Source: Clavibacter phaseoli (lineage in GTDB: Bacteria > Actinomycetota > Actinomycetes > Actinomycetales > Microbacteriaceae). Taken from it: 64,000 bases of DNA. The notes under the pieces were generated by a model. It was not told the origin of the DNA, did no database searches, and saw only the letters and a list, made by a program, of their open reading frames with translations. The stretch is taken from the NCBI RefSeq assembly GCF_021922925.1, contig NZ_CP040786.1:1-64000 (forward strand), in the 5' to 3' direction. Of the stretch, positions 1 to 13,467 are shown piece by piece (the first letter of the stretch is position 1; each line of letters starts with the position of its first letter). Position numbers and translations under genes: made by a program.

Positions 1-2
1 AG

Positions 3-875
3 TACGCCGACATGTCCATCACGATGTCGGACGGCCTGGGCAAGAACCTCGGCGCGATCTACCGCACGGCGCGGGAGGCCGGCCAGCTGCCGAAGACGGA
101 TGCGCTGCTCGCCAAGAACGGCGGCCTCGTCGGCAAGTACTCGTCGACCAACCCCGTGAAGACGTACTTCAACAATCCGCGTCCCTACGTCGCCTTCCCG
201 CTCATGCTCAAGTACCGCGACAAGCCGAACGGGAACGCGTGGGCCGGCAAGGACGGCTCGTACCCGAGCGGGCACACCTCGCAGGCGTTCTGGCAGGGCA
301 CCGCGCTCGCGACGATGCTGCCGGAGCTCGCGCCGCAGATCCTCGCCCGCGCCTCCGACGCCGGCAACAACCGCATCATCATGGGCGCGCACTACCCGCT
401 CGACGTGATGGCCGGCCGCATGATGGGCCAGAAGATCGTCGAGCGCCGCTGGTCCGACCCGGCGTTCCGCACGCTGTTCGAGCAGGCGTCCACCGAGCTG
501 CGCACCGTCCTCGAGGCCAAGTGCGGCGCGACGCTCGCCGTCTGCATCGCGAAGGACAAGCCCTACCTGCCCACCGCGCAGGCGCTGAAGGTCTACGAGC
601 AGCGCATGAGCTACGGCTTCCCGCGCGTCGGCGACACGGGCCAGCCGATGACCGTGCCCACCGGCGCCGAGTCGCTCCTCATCTCCAGCCACCCGGACCT
701 CACGTCCGAGCAGCGCCGCCAGGTGCTCGCGCTCACCGCGATCGACTCGGGCGAGCCGCTCGATGAGGGCACCGAGGGCAGCTGGCAGCGCATCGACCTC
801 CCGGCCGCGATGGCCGCGAAGGTGGTCGTCACGGCCGACGGCACGGTGTCGCTGGTGGGGACCGGGAAGCGCTGA
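3..875 (+). CDS. PAP2-family acid phosphatase, 5' end cut by window edge
   Basis: The frame is open to the left edge, so the ATG at 12 is probably internal and the true N-terminus (likely a signal peptide) lies upstream. All three PAP2 motifs are visible, numbered from that ATG: K50-x6-R57-P58 (KTYFNNPRP), PSGH at 85-88 and R121-x5-H127-x3-D131 (RIIMGAHYPLD). These build the vanadate/phosphate pocket that hydrolyses phosphomonoesters through a phospho-histidine. The layout resembles bacterial class A non-specific acid phosphatases, which are usually periplasmic or secreted. About 150 residues follow the core with no recognised domain. The gene converges on the amidase gene. Confidence 0.85.
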   Translation, partial: YADMSITMSDGLGKNLGAIYRTAREAGQLPKTDALLAKNGGLVGKYSSTNPVKTYFNNPRPYVAFPLMLKYRDKPNGNAWAGKDGSYPSGHTSQAFWQGTALATMLPELAPQILARASDAGNNRIIMGAHYPLDVMAGRMMGQKIVERRWSDPAFRTLFEQASTELRTVLEAKCGATLAVCIAKDKPYLPTAQALKVYEQRMSYGFPRVGDTGQPMTVPTGAESLLISSHPDLTSEQRRQVLALTAIDSGEPLDEGTEGSWQRIDLPAAMAAKVVVTADGTVSLVGTGKR

Positions 876-899
876 CCGGATCCCGATCCGCGCACGCAG

Positions 900-932
900 G
901 AGGGGTGGGGGTCGTATGGCCGCCCGCCCCTC
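900..932. terminator. Hairpin between convergent PAP2 and amidase genes
   Basis: The arm at 900-909 (GAGGGGTGGG) pairs with 923-932 (CCCGCCCCTC), with one G-T wobble and a 13-base loop. It lies in the 78-base gap between convergent genes and could end transcripts from both sides. There is no U-tract. Confidence 0.4.
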
Positions 933-953
933 TCGCGTCCCGGGCCCGCGGGC

Positions 954-2831
954 TCAGGCGGTGAGGCGACGCCGCCGCAGGAGGCCCGCGGCGACGACGA
1001 TCCCGCCGATGACGGCGAGGCCCGCGGCGATGGCGAGGTTCTCGGCGAGCGTGTTGACGCCGATGCCGGCCGTGCGGACGGCGCCGAGCGACTGCGGGGC
1101 GGGGTCGGAGGGCGCGGCAGCGTCCTCGTCCGTCGCCGCGGCCGCGCCTTCCGCGGGATCCACCGGGCCGGTCGCGGCGGAGGCCAGCTCCGGCGTCGAA
1201 CCCGGCGCGACCCGGTGCATCGTCGCCTGCTCGTACGCGTAGGCCATCGCGAGGAGGTCGCCGTCGCGGCTGCGGGGCGCGGCGAGCTCGAGGCCGACGG
1301 GGGCGCCCGTCGAGGTGAAGCCGGCGGGGACGGAGATCGTCGGGATCCCGGTGTTGGCGCCGATGTCGCAGAAGGTCGTGCCCGCCCAGTTCGGCGTCGC
1401 GCTGGTGGCGCTCGTCGGCATGGCGAGGGCGTCGATCCCCTGCTCGACGAAGAAGGCGTCCATCGCCGCCTTGCCGGCGTCCTGCTCCGCGATCGACTTC
1501 TCGTACTCGGGGTTCGGCACGTCCTCGTGGCTGAGGAAGTACGCGATGTCACCGTCGGTGAGAGCGCTCGGCCGGTCGGCCATCACGTCGGCGAACGAGA
1601 GCACGTCGGCGGGCTCGGTCCGGGCCGCGACGCGCGCCGACCAGGTGGCCGGCGTCTCGCGGAGGAAGCGGTCGATCGCCGGGCGCATGTCGCGCCACCC
1701 GCCGCTCTGCAGCGTCCCCTCCACGAACTCCTGCGTGAGCGGCACCTCCACGACCTCGGCGCCCTGGGCCTCGAGGTCGCGCACGGCCTGGTCCATGAGC
1801 GCCGTCGTCTCGGCGAGGCCCGGCCGCTCGGGATCCTCCGGGATGTCCCAGCGCACCCAGCCGATGCGCTTCCCGGCGAGGGCGGTGGTCGACAGCCCGG
1901 AGACGTACGCGTCGGTGGCCTGCTGGTCGGCGATCTCCGTGAGCGGATCCGCGGGGTCGCGCCCCGCGAGCACCTCCGTGAGGAGCGCGGCGTCGGCGAC
2001 CGTCGTGGTCATCGGGCCGGAGACGTCCTGCCGCGGCGACAGCGGCACGACGCCCGCCGTGCTCGTGAGGCCCATCGTCGGCCGGAAGCCCACGAGCGAC
2101 TGGTGCGCGGCCGGGCCGAGGATGGATCCGCACGAGTCCGTGCCGAGGCCCGCGGGCGCGTAGGCGGCCGCGACCGCCGCCCCCGTGCCGCCGCTGGATC
2201 CGCTCGCGCTCCACGACCGGTCGTAGGGGTTCGCCGTGCGGCCGCGCGCGGAGCTCAGCGTGTACGTGCCGTGCCAGGCGAACTCGGACATGTTCGTCTT
2301 CGCGAGGATGATCGCGCCGGCCGCCCGCAGCCGCGCGACCGCGGTGGAGTCGGCGGTCGTGCGGTACTCGCGGAGCGCCGCGCTGCCGACGGTGGTGGGC
2401 ATGTCGGCCGTGGCGTGGTTGTCCTTCACGACGATCGGGACGCCGTGGAGGGGACCGCGGACCGTGCCCGCCGCGCGTTCCGCGTCGAGCGCCGCGGCCG
2501 TCGCGAGCGCGTCCGGGTTCGTGGTGATGACGGCCTGCAGGCCCGGGCCGTCAGCGGAGTCGTCGTCGTACGCGGCGATGCGCGCGAGGTAGGCGCGGGT
2601 CAGCTCGACGGAGGTCGTGGATCCGGCGCCGAGGAGCGCGAGCGCGTCCGCGACGCCGAGGTCGACGACGGCAAGGGCGGCGGGCGCCGCCGAGGTCGCG
2701 GTGTCGGCGGCCGCTCGATCCGGCTCCGTCACGCCCACGCCGCCCGCTGCGAGGCCGACCGCGAGCGCTGCCGCAGCGAGCGCGCGACCGCCGGCGCGGA
2801 TCCGGGCACGGGCGCGTCGACGAGCGGGCAT
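954..2831 (-). CDS. Exported amidase-signature enzyme (peptide-amidase-like) with C-terminal membrane anchor
   Basis: The 625-residue protein starts with an Arg-rich, then Ala/Leu-rich signal segment (about 1-42). The amidase-signature domain follows: catalytic Lys136 (IVVKDN), the GSSGG segment at 211-215 with the cis-Ser, and the nucleophile Ser236 in GTDSCGSI. The usual GTDxGGSIR is altered here; the SI-x-x-PA continuation is closer to bacterial peptide amidases (Pam type) than to GatA. A Pro/Asp/Ala-rich linker leads to a final hydrophobic helix and an RRRR tail, suggesting anchoring at the outer face of the membrane. The substrate (C-terminal peptide amides or another amide) is inferred. 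It cannot be GatA, because it is exported and not linked to gatB or gatC. Confidence 0.85.
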   Translation of the reverse strand: MPARRRARARIRAGGRALAAAALAVGLAAGGVGVTEPDRAAADTATSAAPAALAVVDLGVADALALLGAGSTTSVELTRAYLARIAAYDDDSADGPGLQAVITTNPDALATAAALDAERAAGTVRGPLHGVPIVVKDNHATADMPTTVGSAALREYRTTADSTAVARLRAAGAIILAKTNMSEFAWHGTYTLSSARGRTANPYDRSWSASGSSGGTGAAVAAAYAPAGLGTDSCGSILGPAAHQSLVGFRPTMGLTSTAGVVPLSPRQDVSGPMTTTVADAALLTEVLAGRDPADPLTEIADQQATDAYVSGLSTTALAGKRIGWVRWDIPEDPERPGLAETTALMDQAVRDLEAQGAEVVEVPLTQEFVEGTLQSGGWRDMRPAIDRFLRETPATWSARVAARTEPADVLSFADVMADRPSALTDGDIAYFLSHEDVPNPEYEKSIAEQDAGKAAMDAFFVEQGIDALAMPTSATSATPNWAGTTFCDIGANTGIPTISVPAGFTSTGAPVGLELAAPRSRDGDLLAMAYAYEQATMHRVAPGSTPELASAATGPVDPAEGAAAATDEDAAAPSDPAPQSLGAVRTAGIGVNTLAENLAIAAGLAVIGGIVVAAGLLRRRRLTA

Positions 2832-2946
2832 GCGGATCCATCCAGACGGGGGAGAGGGGTCTCCCCAGTCTGAGAACCGGGTGTTGCGGTGGCGTTTCCG
2901 GCGGGGGACGATCCCGGGTCGGCGGCGCGCGGCGGCCCGGGCCGGG

Positions 2947-3129
2947 TCATCGCTGCTTGGGGAAGACGATCCAGAGGATCAGGTACAGCAGCACCTGCGG
3001 GCCCGGCAGCACGATCGAGATGACGAACAGCAGGCGGACGAGGAAGCGGCTGATGCCGAAGCGGTCGGCGAGGGCGGCGCAGACGCCGGCGATGATCTTG
3101 CCGCGACGGGGACGGGTGAGGGTGGCCAT
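2947..3129 (-). CDS. PspC-domain small membrane protein
   Basis: This 60-residue protein is almost entirely one PspC domain. A short basic N-terminus (TRPRRGKIIAGVCAALADRFG) leads into the conserved turn and a hydrophobic helix (about 30-55, LLFVISIVLPGPQVLLYLILW) that ends in FPKQR. Such proteins sit in the membrane and are linked to envelope-stress responses. It is transcribed divergently from the lipoprotein gene at 3248. A CATGCT hexamer on the minus strand (3141-3136) lies exactly six bases before the ATG, suggesting a leaderless transcript. Confidence 0.85.
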   Translation of the reverse strand: MATLTRPRRGKIIAGVCAALADRFGISRFLVRLLFVISIVLPGPQVLLYLILWIVFPKQR

Positions 3130-3135
3130 GCATCG

Positions 3136-3141
3136 AGCATG
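3136..3141 (-). promoter_or_regulatory. Putative leaderless -10 element of the PspC gene
   Basis: Minus-strand CATGCT fits the relaxed xANNNT form of the actinobacterial -10 element. Six bases separate it from the ATG at 3129, so transcription would begin at or next to the start codon. No convincing -35 is seen. Confidence 0.35.
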
Positions 3142-3235
3142 GCAGGAGCCGCTGCGCCGCCGCCGGGCAGCCGCCCCCGCGGACCGCTCCCTGGACAGCC
3201 CGTGGGAATGCGCGCGTTTCCTCGCACGCCGGAAT

Positions 3236-3241
3236 TAGCGT
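3236..3241 (+). promoter_or_regulatory. Putative leaderless -10 element (TAGCGT)
   Basis: TAGCGT ends six bases before the ATG at 3248. The spacing matches six other TANNNT elements in this window and predicts an mRNA starting at the start codon. Confidence 0.5.
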
Positions 3242-3247
3242 CGGGGG

Positions 3248-4060
3248 ATGAGGATCCGAAGCCTGCCCCTGGTCCTGATCGCCTCGACCGCGGTCGTCCT
3301 GACGTCGTGCACCGGCCCCGACGAGGTCGAACCCGTCCCGCTGCCGGTCCCCGAGTCCGTCGAGACGTCGCCGGCGGACGAGGGCGACGAGGCCGCGGCG
3401 CCCACCGCGGAGACCGCGCTCGTCGCCGCGTACCTCGACGCCGTCGCGGCCGGTGACGCCGACGCCGCATGGGGCATGCTCACGCCCGAGGCGCAGGCGT
3501 CGGCCGGGTCCCGGGAGTCGTACGTCGCCTCCTTCGGCCGCGCGGGCACCGTCTCCCCGGAGGACGCGGAGCGCCTCCGCGCGGTGGAGCCGATCGCGGC
3601 CGAGGGCCCCGAGGGCGCCTTCACGCTCGTGTCCGCCTCGGACGGCGACGTCGCCGACGCCTGGATCGTGCGCGACACCGACCGGGGTCTCCTGCTCGAC
3701 GACCACGTCGTCCCCGCGACCGGCGCGACGCCCTACGAATGGCGGAACCCGGCGGCGGGCCCCGAGGGATCCGCGGATCCGGTGCCCGCCGTCGACACCT
3801 CGCGCCCCCTCTCCGTCGCGTTCGCCGCGCCGGAGGACGGCTCCGAGGACGGCGGGCTCGTCGGCTACCCGGAGACGGCGTGGGCGTGGATCGACGGGAC
3901 CGAGGTGCCCGTCGGGCTCGTCGCCGCGGGATCCGGCCGCCTGCTCGAGCTCGACACCTCCGCCTGGACGGACGACGACGAGGCGCCCGACGCGGTCACG
4001 CTCGTGTGGCAGGTGGGAGGCGACTCGCCCGCCTGGCGCAGCACGACCGTCGCGGCCTGA
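3248..4060 (+). CDS. Predicted lipoprotein of unknown function
   Basis: This 270-residue protein has a clear lipoprotein signal: MRIR, a hydrophobic stretch and the lipobox VLTSC with lipidated Cys21. An acidic, Pro-rich spacer (about 22-60) follows, then a segment with NTF2/DUF4878-like character (ALVAAYLDAVAAGDADAAWGMLTPEAQ). The last 100 residues contain a probable beta-rich domain. No catalytic motif is recognised. It is expected on the outer face of the membrane. It is a single-gene unit between a leaderless promoter and a strong hairpin at 4066. Confidence 0.75.
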   Translation: MRIRSLPLVLIASTAVVLTSCTGPDEVEPVPLPVPESVETSPADEGDEAAAPTAETALVAAYLDAVAAGDADAAWGMLTPEAQASAGSRESYVASFGRAGTVSPEDAERLRAVEPIAAEGPEGAFTLVSASDGDVADAWIVRDTDRGLLLDDHVVPATGATPYEWRNPAAGPEGSADPVPAVDTSRPLSVAFAAPEDGSEDGGLVGYPETAWAWIDGTEVPVGLVAAGSGRLLELDTSAWTDDDEAPDAVTLVWQVGGDSPAWRSTTVAA

Positions 4061-4065
4061 CGCGA

Positions 4066-4094
4066 CGGCCCCCGCAGTGAGCCCGCGGGGGCCG
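4066..4094 (+). terminator. Strong hairpin terminator after the lipoprotein gene
   Basis: A perfect 10-bp stem: CGGCCCCCGC (4066-4075) pairs with GCGGGGGCCG (4085-4094) around a 9-base loop, directly after the stop at 4060. There is no U-tract, as is common in GC-rich actinobacteria. Confidence 0.7.
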
Positions 4095-4141
4095 GGCGTC
4101 GCCCGCGAACGGCTCCCCGTGAGTTCTCGTCCCCGACGCTT

Positions 4142-4155
4142 TGGGTGCAAACCCA
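4142..4155. promoter_or_regulatory. Inverted repeat in the promoter region of the ANTAR gene
   Basis: TGGGT-GCAA-ACCCA is a perfect 5-bp dyad about 115 bases before the ANTAR start at 4270. It overlaps a possible promoter (TTGGGT at 4141-4146, GATACT at 4162-4167). It may be an operator or an RNA hairpin near the 5' end; the role is inferred. Confidence 0.3.
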
Positions 4156-4269
4156 TGGTGCGATACTCGAACGGTCGAGCCGGGGCTCGGCGTCTCCCCG
4201 CGATGCGGCGGGCCCGGGCATCCCTGCCCCACGAGCCGCCGTCGTCCCCGAGCGCACGGGAGGGACCGG

Positions 4270-4848
4270 ATGGAGCACCACCGCTCGGCCCTGCCCGTCC
4301 GCGTCGTCGCCGCGTTCCACGCCGCCCCGAGCCGCGCCGCCGGCGTCGAGCTGCTGCTCGCCGCGCTCCTCGACGCGTCCTCCGCCACCGGCGCCGCCGT
4401 GGTCCTGCCGCGGGCGTCCGCGGTCGCGGTCGCGGGGGAGTCGGGCGCGGCGCTCGGCGCGCTCCTCGAGGCCGGTCCCGTGCCCGTCGAATCCGGCCTG
4501 CTGCTCGTCGCGATGGCCGACGGCGCCGACGCGCGCACCGGGGACGGCGGCGCCGTCGCGCTGCACCGCGCGACCGGTCCCCTCGACGCGGCCGACCGCG
4601 CCGTGGCCGAGGAGGTCGCGGTCCACGCCCGCATCGCGCTCGCCGCGTGGGACACGGCGGACGGCCTCGCCCTCGGCCTCGCGTCGCGGTCCGTCATCGG
4701 GCAGGCGCAGGGGATCCTGATGGAGCGCTTCTCGCTCGACGCCGACCGCGCGTTCCAGGTGCTCCGCCGCTACTCGCAGGACGGCAACGTCAAGCTCGTC
4801 GAGGTCGCGCGCCGCGTCGTGCAGACGGGCGCGCTGCCCGGCGCCTGA
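4270..4848 (+). CDS. ANTAR-domain (GAF-ANTAR-like) RNA-binding regulator
   Basis: The 192-residue reading uses the ATG at 4270, which has a GGGAGGG ribosome site five bases upstream; the frame is open further up but without such a site. The N-terminal 130 residues are Ala-rich and look like a divergent GAF sensor. The last 55 residues are a good ANTAR domain (SVIGQAQGILMERFSLDADRAFQVLRRYSQ), which in this family binds paired hairpins in nascent mRNA and prevents termination. The ligand is unknown. The gene is convergent with a stress-type sigma factor. Confidence 0.85.
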   Translation: MEHHRSALPVRVVAAFHAAPSRAAGVELLLAALLDASSATGAAVVLPRASAVAVAGESGAALGALLEAGPVPVESGLLLVAMADGADARTGDGGAVALHRATGPLDAADRAVAEEVAVHARIALAAWDTADGLALGLASRSVIGQAQGILMERFSLDADRAFQVLRRYSQDGNVKLVEVARRVVQTGALPGA

Positions 4849-4890
4849 GCGGATCCGGCCGGCGCCGGCGGCGGCGCGGTCCCGTGGGCC

Positions 4891-5880
4891 TCAGGCCGTG
4901 CGGCGGTCGACCCCGCGCGGGCGGATCGGCGACACGGCGGCCAGCGGCGCCACCTCCGGCAGGGCCTCGCCCTCGCCGCGGGTGAGCTCGGCGCGCAGCT
5001 GCCCGAGGATCCGCGCGAGCAGCCGCGACACCTGCATCTGCGTCACGCCGAGCTCGGCCGCGATCTCGCTCTGGCTGCACTCGTCGACGAAGCGCAGGTG
5101 CAGGATCCGCCGGTCGCGATCGCTGAGCACGCCGCGCGCCGCGTCCAGCAGCACCGTGCGCTCGGCGCGCGCGTAGCCGGGGTCGTCGGTGCCGATCGTG
5201 TCGGCGAGGGACGTGCCCTCGTCCTCGTGCACAGTGAAGTCGAGCGACGCGGGCCGGAGGCTGGAGTGCGCCGCGAGCGCCTCCACGATCTCCTCGCGCG
5301 GGTGCCCGGTGTGCGCGGCCAGCTCGGCGTCGGTCGGGGTGCGGCCGAGGCGCTGCGTGAGCGCGGGCACCACCGCGAGCAGCGCGTGCCGCAGCTCCTG
5401 GACCTGCCGCGGCGGACGGATCACCCACCCGTTGTCGCGCAGGTGGCGCTTGATCTCGCCGGAGATGGTGGGGATCGCGAACGACACGAAGGGCGCGCCG
5501 AAGCCCGGGTCGTACCGGCGCGCGGCCTTCACGAGGCCGAGGTAGCCGACCTGGCGCAGGTCGCTCCAGTCGTGCGCGCGGCCCGAGTGCTGGCGTGCGA
5601 GCTGGTCGGCGAGTTCGAGGTGGTCGAGCACGATCTGGTCGTGCAGGCGGCGGCGCTCGGCGTCGCCCGCCGCGTCCTCAGCCACGGCGGCGGCGCGCAC
5701 GAACCGGTCGTGGGTCAGCCGGCGCTTCTCGTCCCGCGCTGCCGTGAGGTCGGGCGCGAGCGGGGTGGGGCGGGGCAGCGGGGTCGCCCGCGGGAGCGTC
5801 GCGGCGGATCCGCGGGGGGAGGATCCGCGCGAGGCGGGCGGGGCGGCGGCGAGGGCGCGCGTGCGCAGCGTTCCGGTCAC
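4891..5880 (-). CDS. SigB/SigF-type alternative RNA polymerase sigma factor
   Basis: This 329-residue sigma-70 protein has the stress/sporulation (SigB/F/G) architecture. Region 2 is at about 80-150 (DLRQVGYLGLVKAARRYDP, FAIPTISGEIKRHLRDNGW), region 3 includes IRPPRQVQEL and region 4 ends with a helix-turn-helix (SQSEIAAELGVTQMQVSRLLARIL). The GTG start at 5880 is preceded immediately by an in-frame TGA and by a GGAAGG ribosome site, which fixes the start. The roughly 45-residue Ala/Pro/Arg-rich N-terminus is longer than usual. No anti-sigma gene is adjacent, so its control must act from elsewhere. Confidence 0.9.
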   Translation of the reverse strand: MTGTLRTRALAAAPPASRGSSPRGSAATLPRATPLPRPTPLAPDLTAARDEKRRLTHDRFVRAAAVAEDAAGDAERRRLHDQIVLDHLELADQLARQHSGRAHDWSDLRQVGYLGLVKAARRYDPGFGAPFVSFAIPTISGEIKRHLRDNGWVIRPPRQVQELRHALLAVVPALTQRLGRTPTDAELAAHTGHPREEIVEALAAHSSLRPASLDFTVHEDEGTSLADTIGTDDPGYARAERTVLLDAARGVLSDRDRRILHLRFVDECSQSEIAAELGVTQMQVSRLLARILGQLRAELTRGEGEALPEVAPLAAVSPIRPRGVDRRTA

Positions 5881-5883
5881 TCA

Positions 5884-6133
5884 GGACCTTCCGGACTCGT
5901 GTCGGACGCGGCACGCTGCTTGACCGCTCCTCCAGAGAAGCACTGCTCCTCATGGGTGCCTAGGTCCTCCGATCACTTCTCCTCGGCGCTTCTCCCGGTT
6001 CTCCGCGGGCCGGGCGTGTCGACCGTCCGCGGATCCGCACCAGCATGGAGCAGCGCCCCCGGACGGGGGCGCGGTCCGCCCGCCGGTAGGCTCGATCCCC
6101 GTTCCCCGAGCCCGCCTACCGAACGGACGCCCC
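5884..6133. other. Divergent intergenic region, sigma factor to APC permease
   Basis: This 250-base gap has no credible gene. It holds an 8-bp hairpin (GCGCCCCC at 6053-6060 with GGGGGCGC at 6065-6072) and a TAGGCT -10-like hexamer at 6087-6092. That hexamer would give the permease mRNA a leader of about 35 bases. No clear sigma-factor promoter could be picked on the minus strand. Confidence 0.4.
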
Positions 6134-7666
6134 ATGAGCCTGTTCCGCACGAAGAGCATCGAGTCGTCGCTGGCCGACGCCGCGGGAGGCGAACGCAGCC
6201 TCACCCGCTCCCTCGGCACCTGGGACCTGATGCTCATGGGCGTGGCCGTCGCGGTCGGCGCCGGCATCTTCTCCGTCGGCGCGAAGGCCGCGGGCAACTA
6301 CGCCGGCCCGTCGGTGACGCTGGCGTTCGTGCTCGCCGCCGTCACGTGCGGCCTCGCGATCATGTGCTACGCCGAGTTCGCGTCCGCCGTCCCCGTCGCG
6401 GGCAGCGCGTACACGTTCACCTACGCGACCATGGGCGAGCTGCTCGCGTGGATCATCGGCTGGGACCTCATCCTCGAGATGCTGACGGCGGCCGCGGTCA
6501 TCGCGAAGTACTGGGGCATCTACCTGGAGTCGGCGCTGCAGCTCGCCGGGCTCGACATCCCCTCCACCATCACGGTCTTCGGCCTCGGGATCAGCTGGGG
6601 CGCCGTGCTCATCACGGCGGTCTTCACCGTTCTGCTCGTCCTCGGCACCAAGCTCTCGAGCCGCGTCTCGAGCGTCTTCACCGTGCTGAAGGTCGCGGTC
6701 GTCCTGTTCGTGATCGTCGTGGGCGCGTTCTACGTCAGGCCTGAGAACTACTCGCCGTTCATCCCGCCGCAGCGCCCGGCCGAGGGCGCGTCCGCCGACG
6801 TCTGGACCCAGTCCCTCTTCTCCTGGGCGAGCGGCCAGGAGCCCACGCAGTACGGCCTCTACGGACTGCTCGCCGGCGCCTCGCTCGTGTTCTTCGCGTT
6901 CATCGGCTTCGACGTGGTCGCTACGAGCGCCGAGGAGGTGAAGGACCCGCAGCGCACCCTGCCGCGCGGCATCTTCGCGGGCCTCGCGGTCGTCACCGTG
7001 CTCTACGTGCTCGTGACCCTCGTGCTCACCGGCATGGTCCCGTACACGGTGCTCGCCGACGCCGAGGATCCCTCGCTCACGACCGCGTTCACCGCGGTCG
7101 GCGCCGGATGGGCCGCCCAGGTCATCTCCATCGGCACGCTGCTGGGCCTCACCACCGTGCTCATGGTGCTGCTGCTCGGCCTCGCCCGCGTGGTGTTCGC
7201 GATGAGCCGCGACGGCCTGCTGCCGCGCGGGCTCAGCCGCACGTCCGCCAAGCGCCGCACGCCCGTGCGGGTGCAGATCATCGCGGGCGTGGTCGTCGCG
7301 GCACTCGCCGGCTTCACCGACGTCGGCGTGCTCGAGGAGATGATCAACATCGGCACGCTCTCCGCCTTCGTGCTCGTGAGCATCGGCGTCATCGTCCTGC
7401 GGCGAAAGCGCCCGGACATCCGCGCGTCGTTCCGCGTGCCGTTCATGCCGTGGCTGCCGATCCTCTCGGCCGTGCTCTGCGTCTGGCTGATGCTCAACCT
7501 CACGACGCTCACCTGGGTGCGCTTCGTCGTCTGGCTCGCGCTCGGCTTCGCGGTCTACTTCCTCTACGGCCGCCGCCACTCGGTGGTGGGCCGGGAGGAG
7601 GCGCGGATCGCGGCGGGCGGCGCGCCCGCGCCCGAGCTGCCGTCGGCGTCGACGCCGCGGGACTGA
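6134..7666 (+). CDS. APC-superfamily amino-acid permease (cationic amino-acid transporter type)
   Basis: The 510-residue integral membrane protein has about 12 hydrophobic helices. The first carries the APC signature (GVAVAVGAGIFSVGAKAAGNYAG), and a conserved cytoplasmic loop has FFAFIGFDVVATSAEEVKDPQRTLP. The overall pattern matches the CAT/YhdG-like branch, which imports amino acids, often basic ones, by proton symport. Substrate specificity cannot be read from sequence. It is a single-gene unit convergent with nei2. Confidence 0.9.
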   Translation: MSLFRTKSIESSLADAAGGERSLTRSLGTWDLMLMGVAVAVGAGIFSVGAKAAGNYAGPSVTLAFVLAAVTCGLAIMCYAEFASAVPVAGSAYTFTYATMGELLAWIIGWDLILEMLTAAAVIAKYWGIYLESALQLAGLDIPSTITVFGLGISWGAVLITAVFTVLLVLGTKLSSRVSSVFTVLKVAVVLFVIVVGAFYVRPENYSPFIPPQRPAEGASADVWTQSLFSWASGQEPTQYGLYGLLAGASLVFFAFIGFDVVATSAEEVKDPQRTLPRGIFAGLAVVTVLYVLVTLVLTGMVPYTVLADAEDPSLTTAFTAVGAGWAAQVISIGTLLGLTTVLMVLLLGLARVVFAMSRDGLLPRGLSRTSAKRRTPVRVQIIAGVVVAALAGFTDVGVLEEMINIGTLSAFVLVSIGVIVLRRKRPDIRASFRVPFMPWLPILSAVLCVWLMLNLTTLTWVRFVVWLALGFAVYFLYGRRHSVVGREEARIAAGGAPAPELPSASTPRD

Positions 7667-7780
7667 TCCCCGCGCGTCCGCCCACGCCGCCCGCCGCGTC
7701 CGCCCCGGATCCGGCGGGCGCCGTGCTGCGCGCCGATCGCGCCGCTCGCGCCGCTTGCCCCGTCGACGACCGGGCGCGCG

Positions 7781-8584
7781 TCAGGTCTGGCAGCGCGGGC
7801 ACCAGTAGGTGACCCGGTCCTGCGCGCCCATGCCGGGACGCACGGGGTCCCCGAGCTGCCCCTGCTGGATCCTGGTGCCGCACCGCAGGCACGGCTTGCC
7901 CTTGCGCCCGTAGACCCAGTCGGTGCGGCCGCGGCGGAGGTCGCCCGTGGTGGTGCGCTCGATGCGGTCGCGGTTGGCGCGCATGGTGCGGCGCGCGAGC
8001 GCGACCATCGCGGGCAGGTCCGGCACCTCGCCCACCGGCCGCGTCGGCAGCACCCCGCGCAGGAAGCAGAGCTCGGCCCGGTAGACGTTGCCGATGCCGG
8101 CGGCGTTCCGCTGGTCCAGCAGCGCCAGCCCGATGGCCCGCTCCGGCTGCGCGGAGATGCGCCGCACGATCTCCTCGGCCGCCTCGTCGCCCCAGTCCGG
8201 CCCGAGGATGTCCGGCCCCAGGTGCCCGACGACCGTGTGCTCCTGGTCGCGCGGGATCACCTCGAGCACCCCCAGCGAGAACCCCACCGTGACGCGCTCC
8301 GCCGTCTCGAGCACGACGCGCGCCTCGAACGCCGGCCGCCGCCACGCGGTGCCGTGCTGGTAGATGTGCCAGGAGCCCTCCATCTTGAGGTGGCTGTGGA
8401 TCGTGAGGTCGCCGACGCGGTGCAGGATGTGCTTCCCGACGCTCACCACCTCGTCGACCTCCTGGCCCGCGAGATCCAGCGTCGCGAACTTCGGCACGCG
8501 GAAGTCGCTGCGCGTGAGCACCTGCCCGCCGATGGCCTCGTGCAGGTGCGCGGCGGTGCGGTAGACGGTGTCGCCCTCAGGCAC
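7781..8584 (-). CDS. nei2: Fpg/Nei-family DNA glycosylase (Nei2 type)
   Basis: The 267-residue protein begins MPEGDTV: Pro2 is the Schiff-base nucleophile and Glu3 the catalytic acid of Fpg/Nei base-excision glycosylases. A helix-two-turn-helix lies around 130-230 (LLDQRNAAGIGNVYRAELCFL). The C-terminal zinc finger is complete, C-x2-C (CLRCG) and C-x2-C (CPRCQ). It excises oxidised bases and nicks the strand. It lies 27 bases downstream of lhr in the same direction, the pairing also found in mycobacteria, and is very probably co-transcribed with it. MPEGDTV rather than MPELPEV favours the Nei2 subgroup over MutM. Confidence 0.93.
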   Translation of the reverse strand: MPEGDTVYRTAAHLHEAIGGQVLTRSDFRVPKFATLDLAGQEVDEVVSVGKHILHRVGDLTIHSHLKMEGSWHIYQHGTAWRRPAFEARVVLETAERVTVGFSLGVLEVIPRDQEHTVVGHLGPDILGPDWGDEAAEEIVRRISAQPERAIGLALLDQRNAAGIGNVYRAELCFLRGVLPTRPVGEVPDLPAMVALARRTMRANRDRIERTTTGDLRRGRTDWVYGRKGKPCLRCGTRIQQGQLGDPVRPGMGAQDRVTYWCPRCQT

Positions 8585-8611
8585 GCGCGGCCCCCGTGCC
8601 CGTGGCGGCGC

Positions 8612-13426
<4,815 letters not shown>

Positions 13427-13467
13427 CTGCTCATCCTCCTCCGGACCCCCGACAACCTGCCGGGCCC

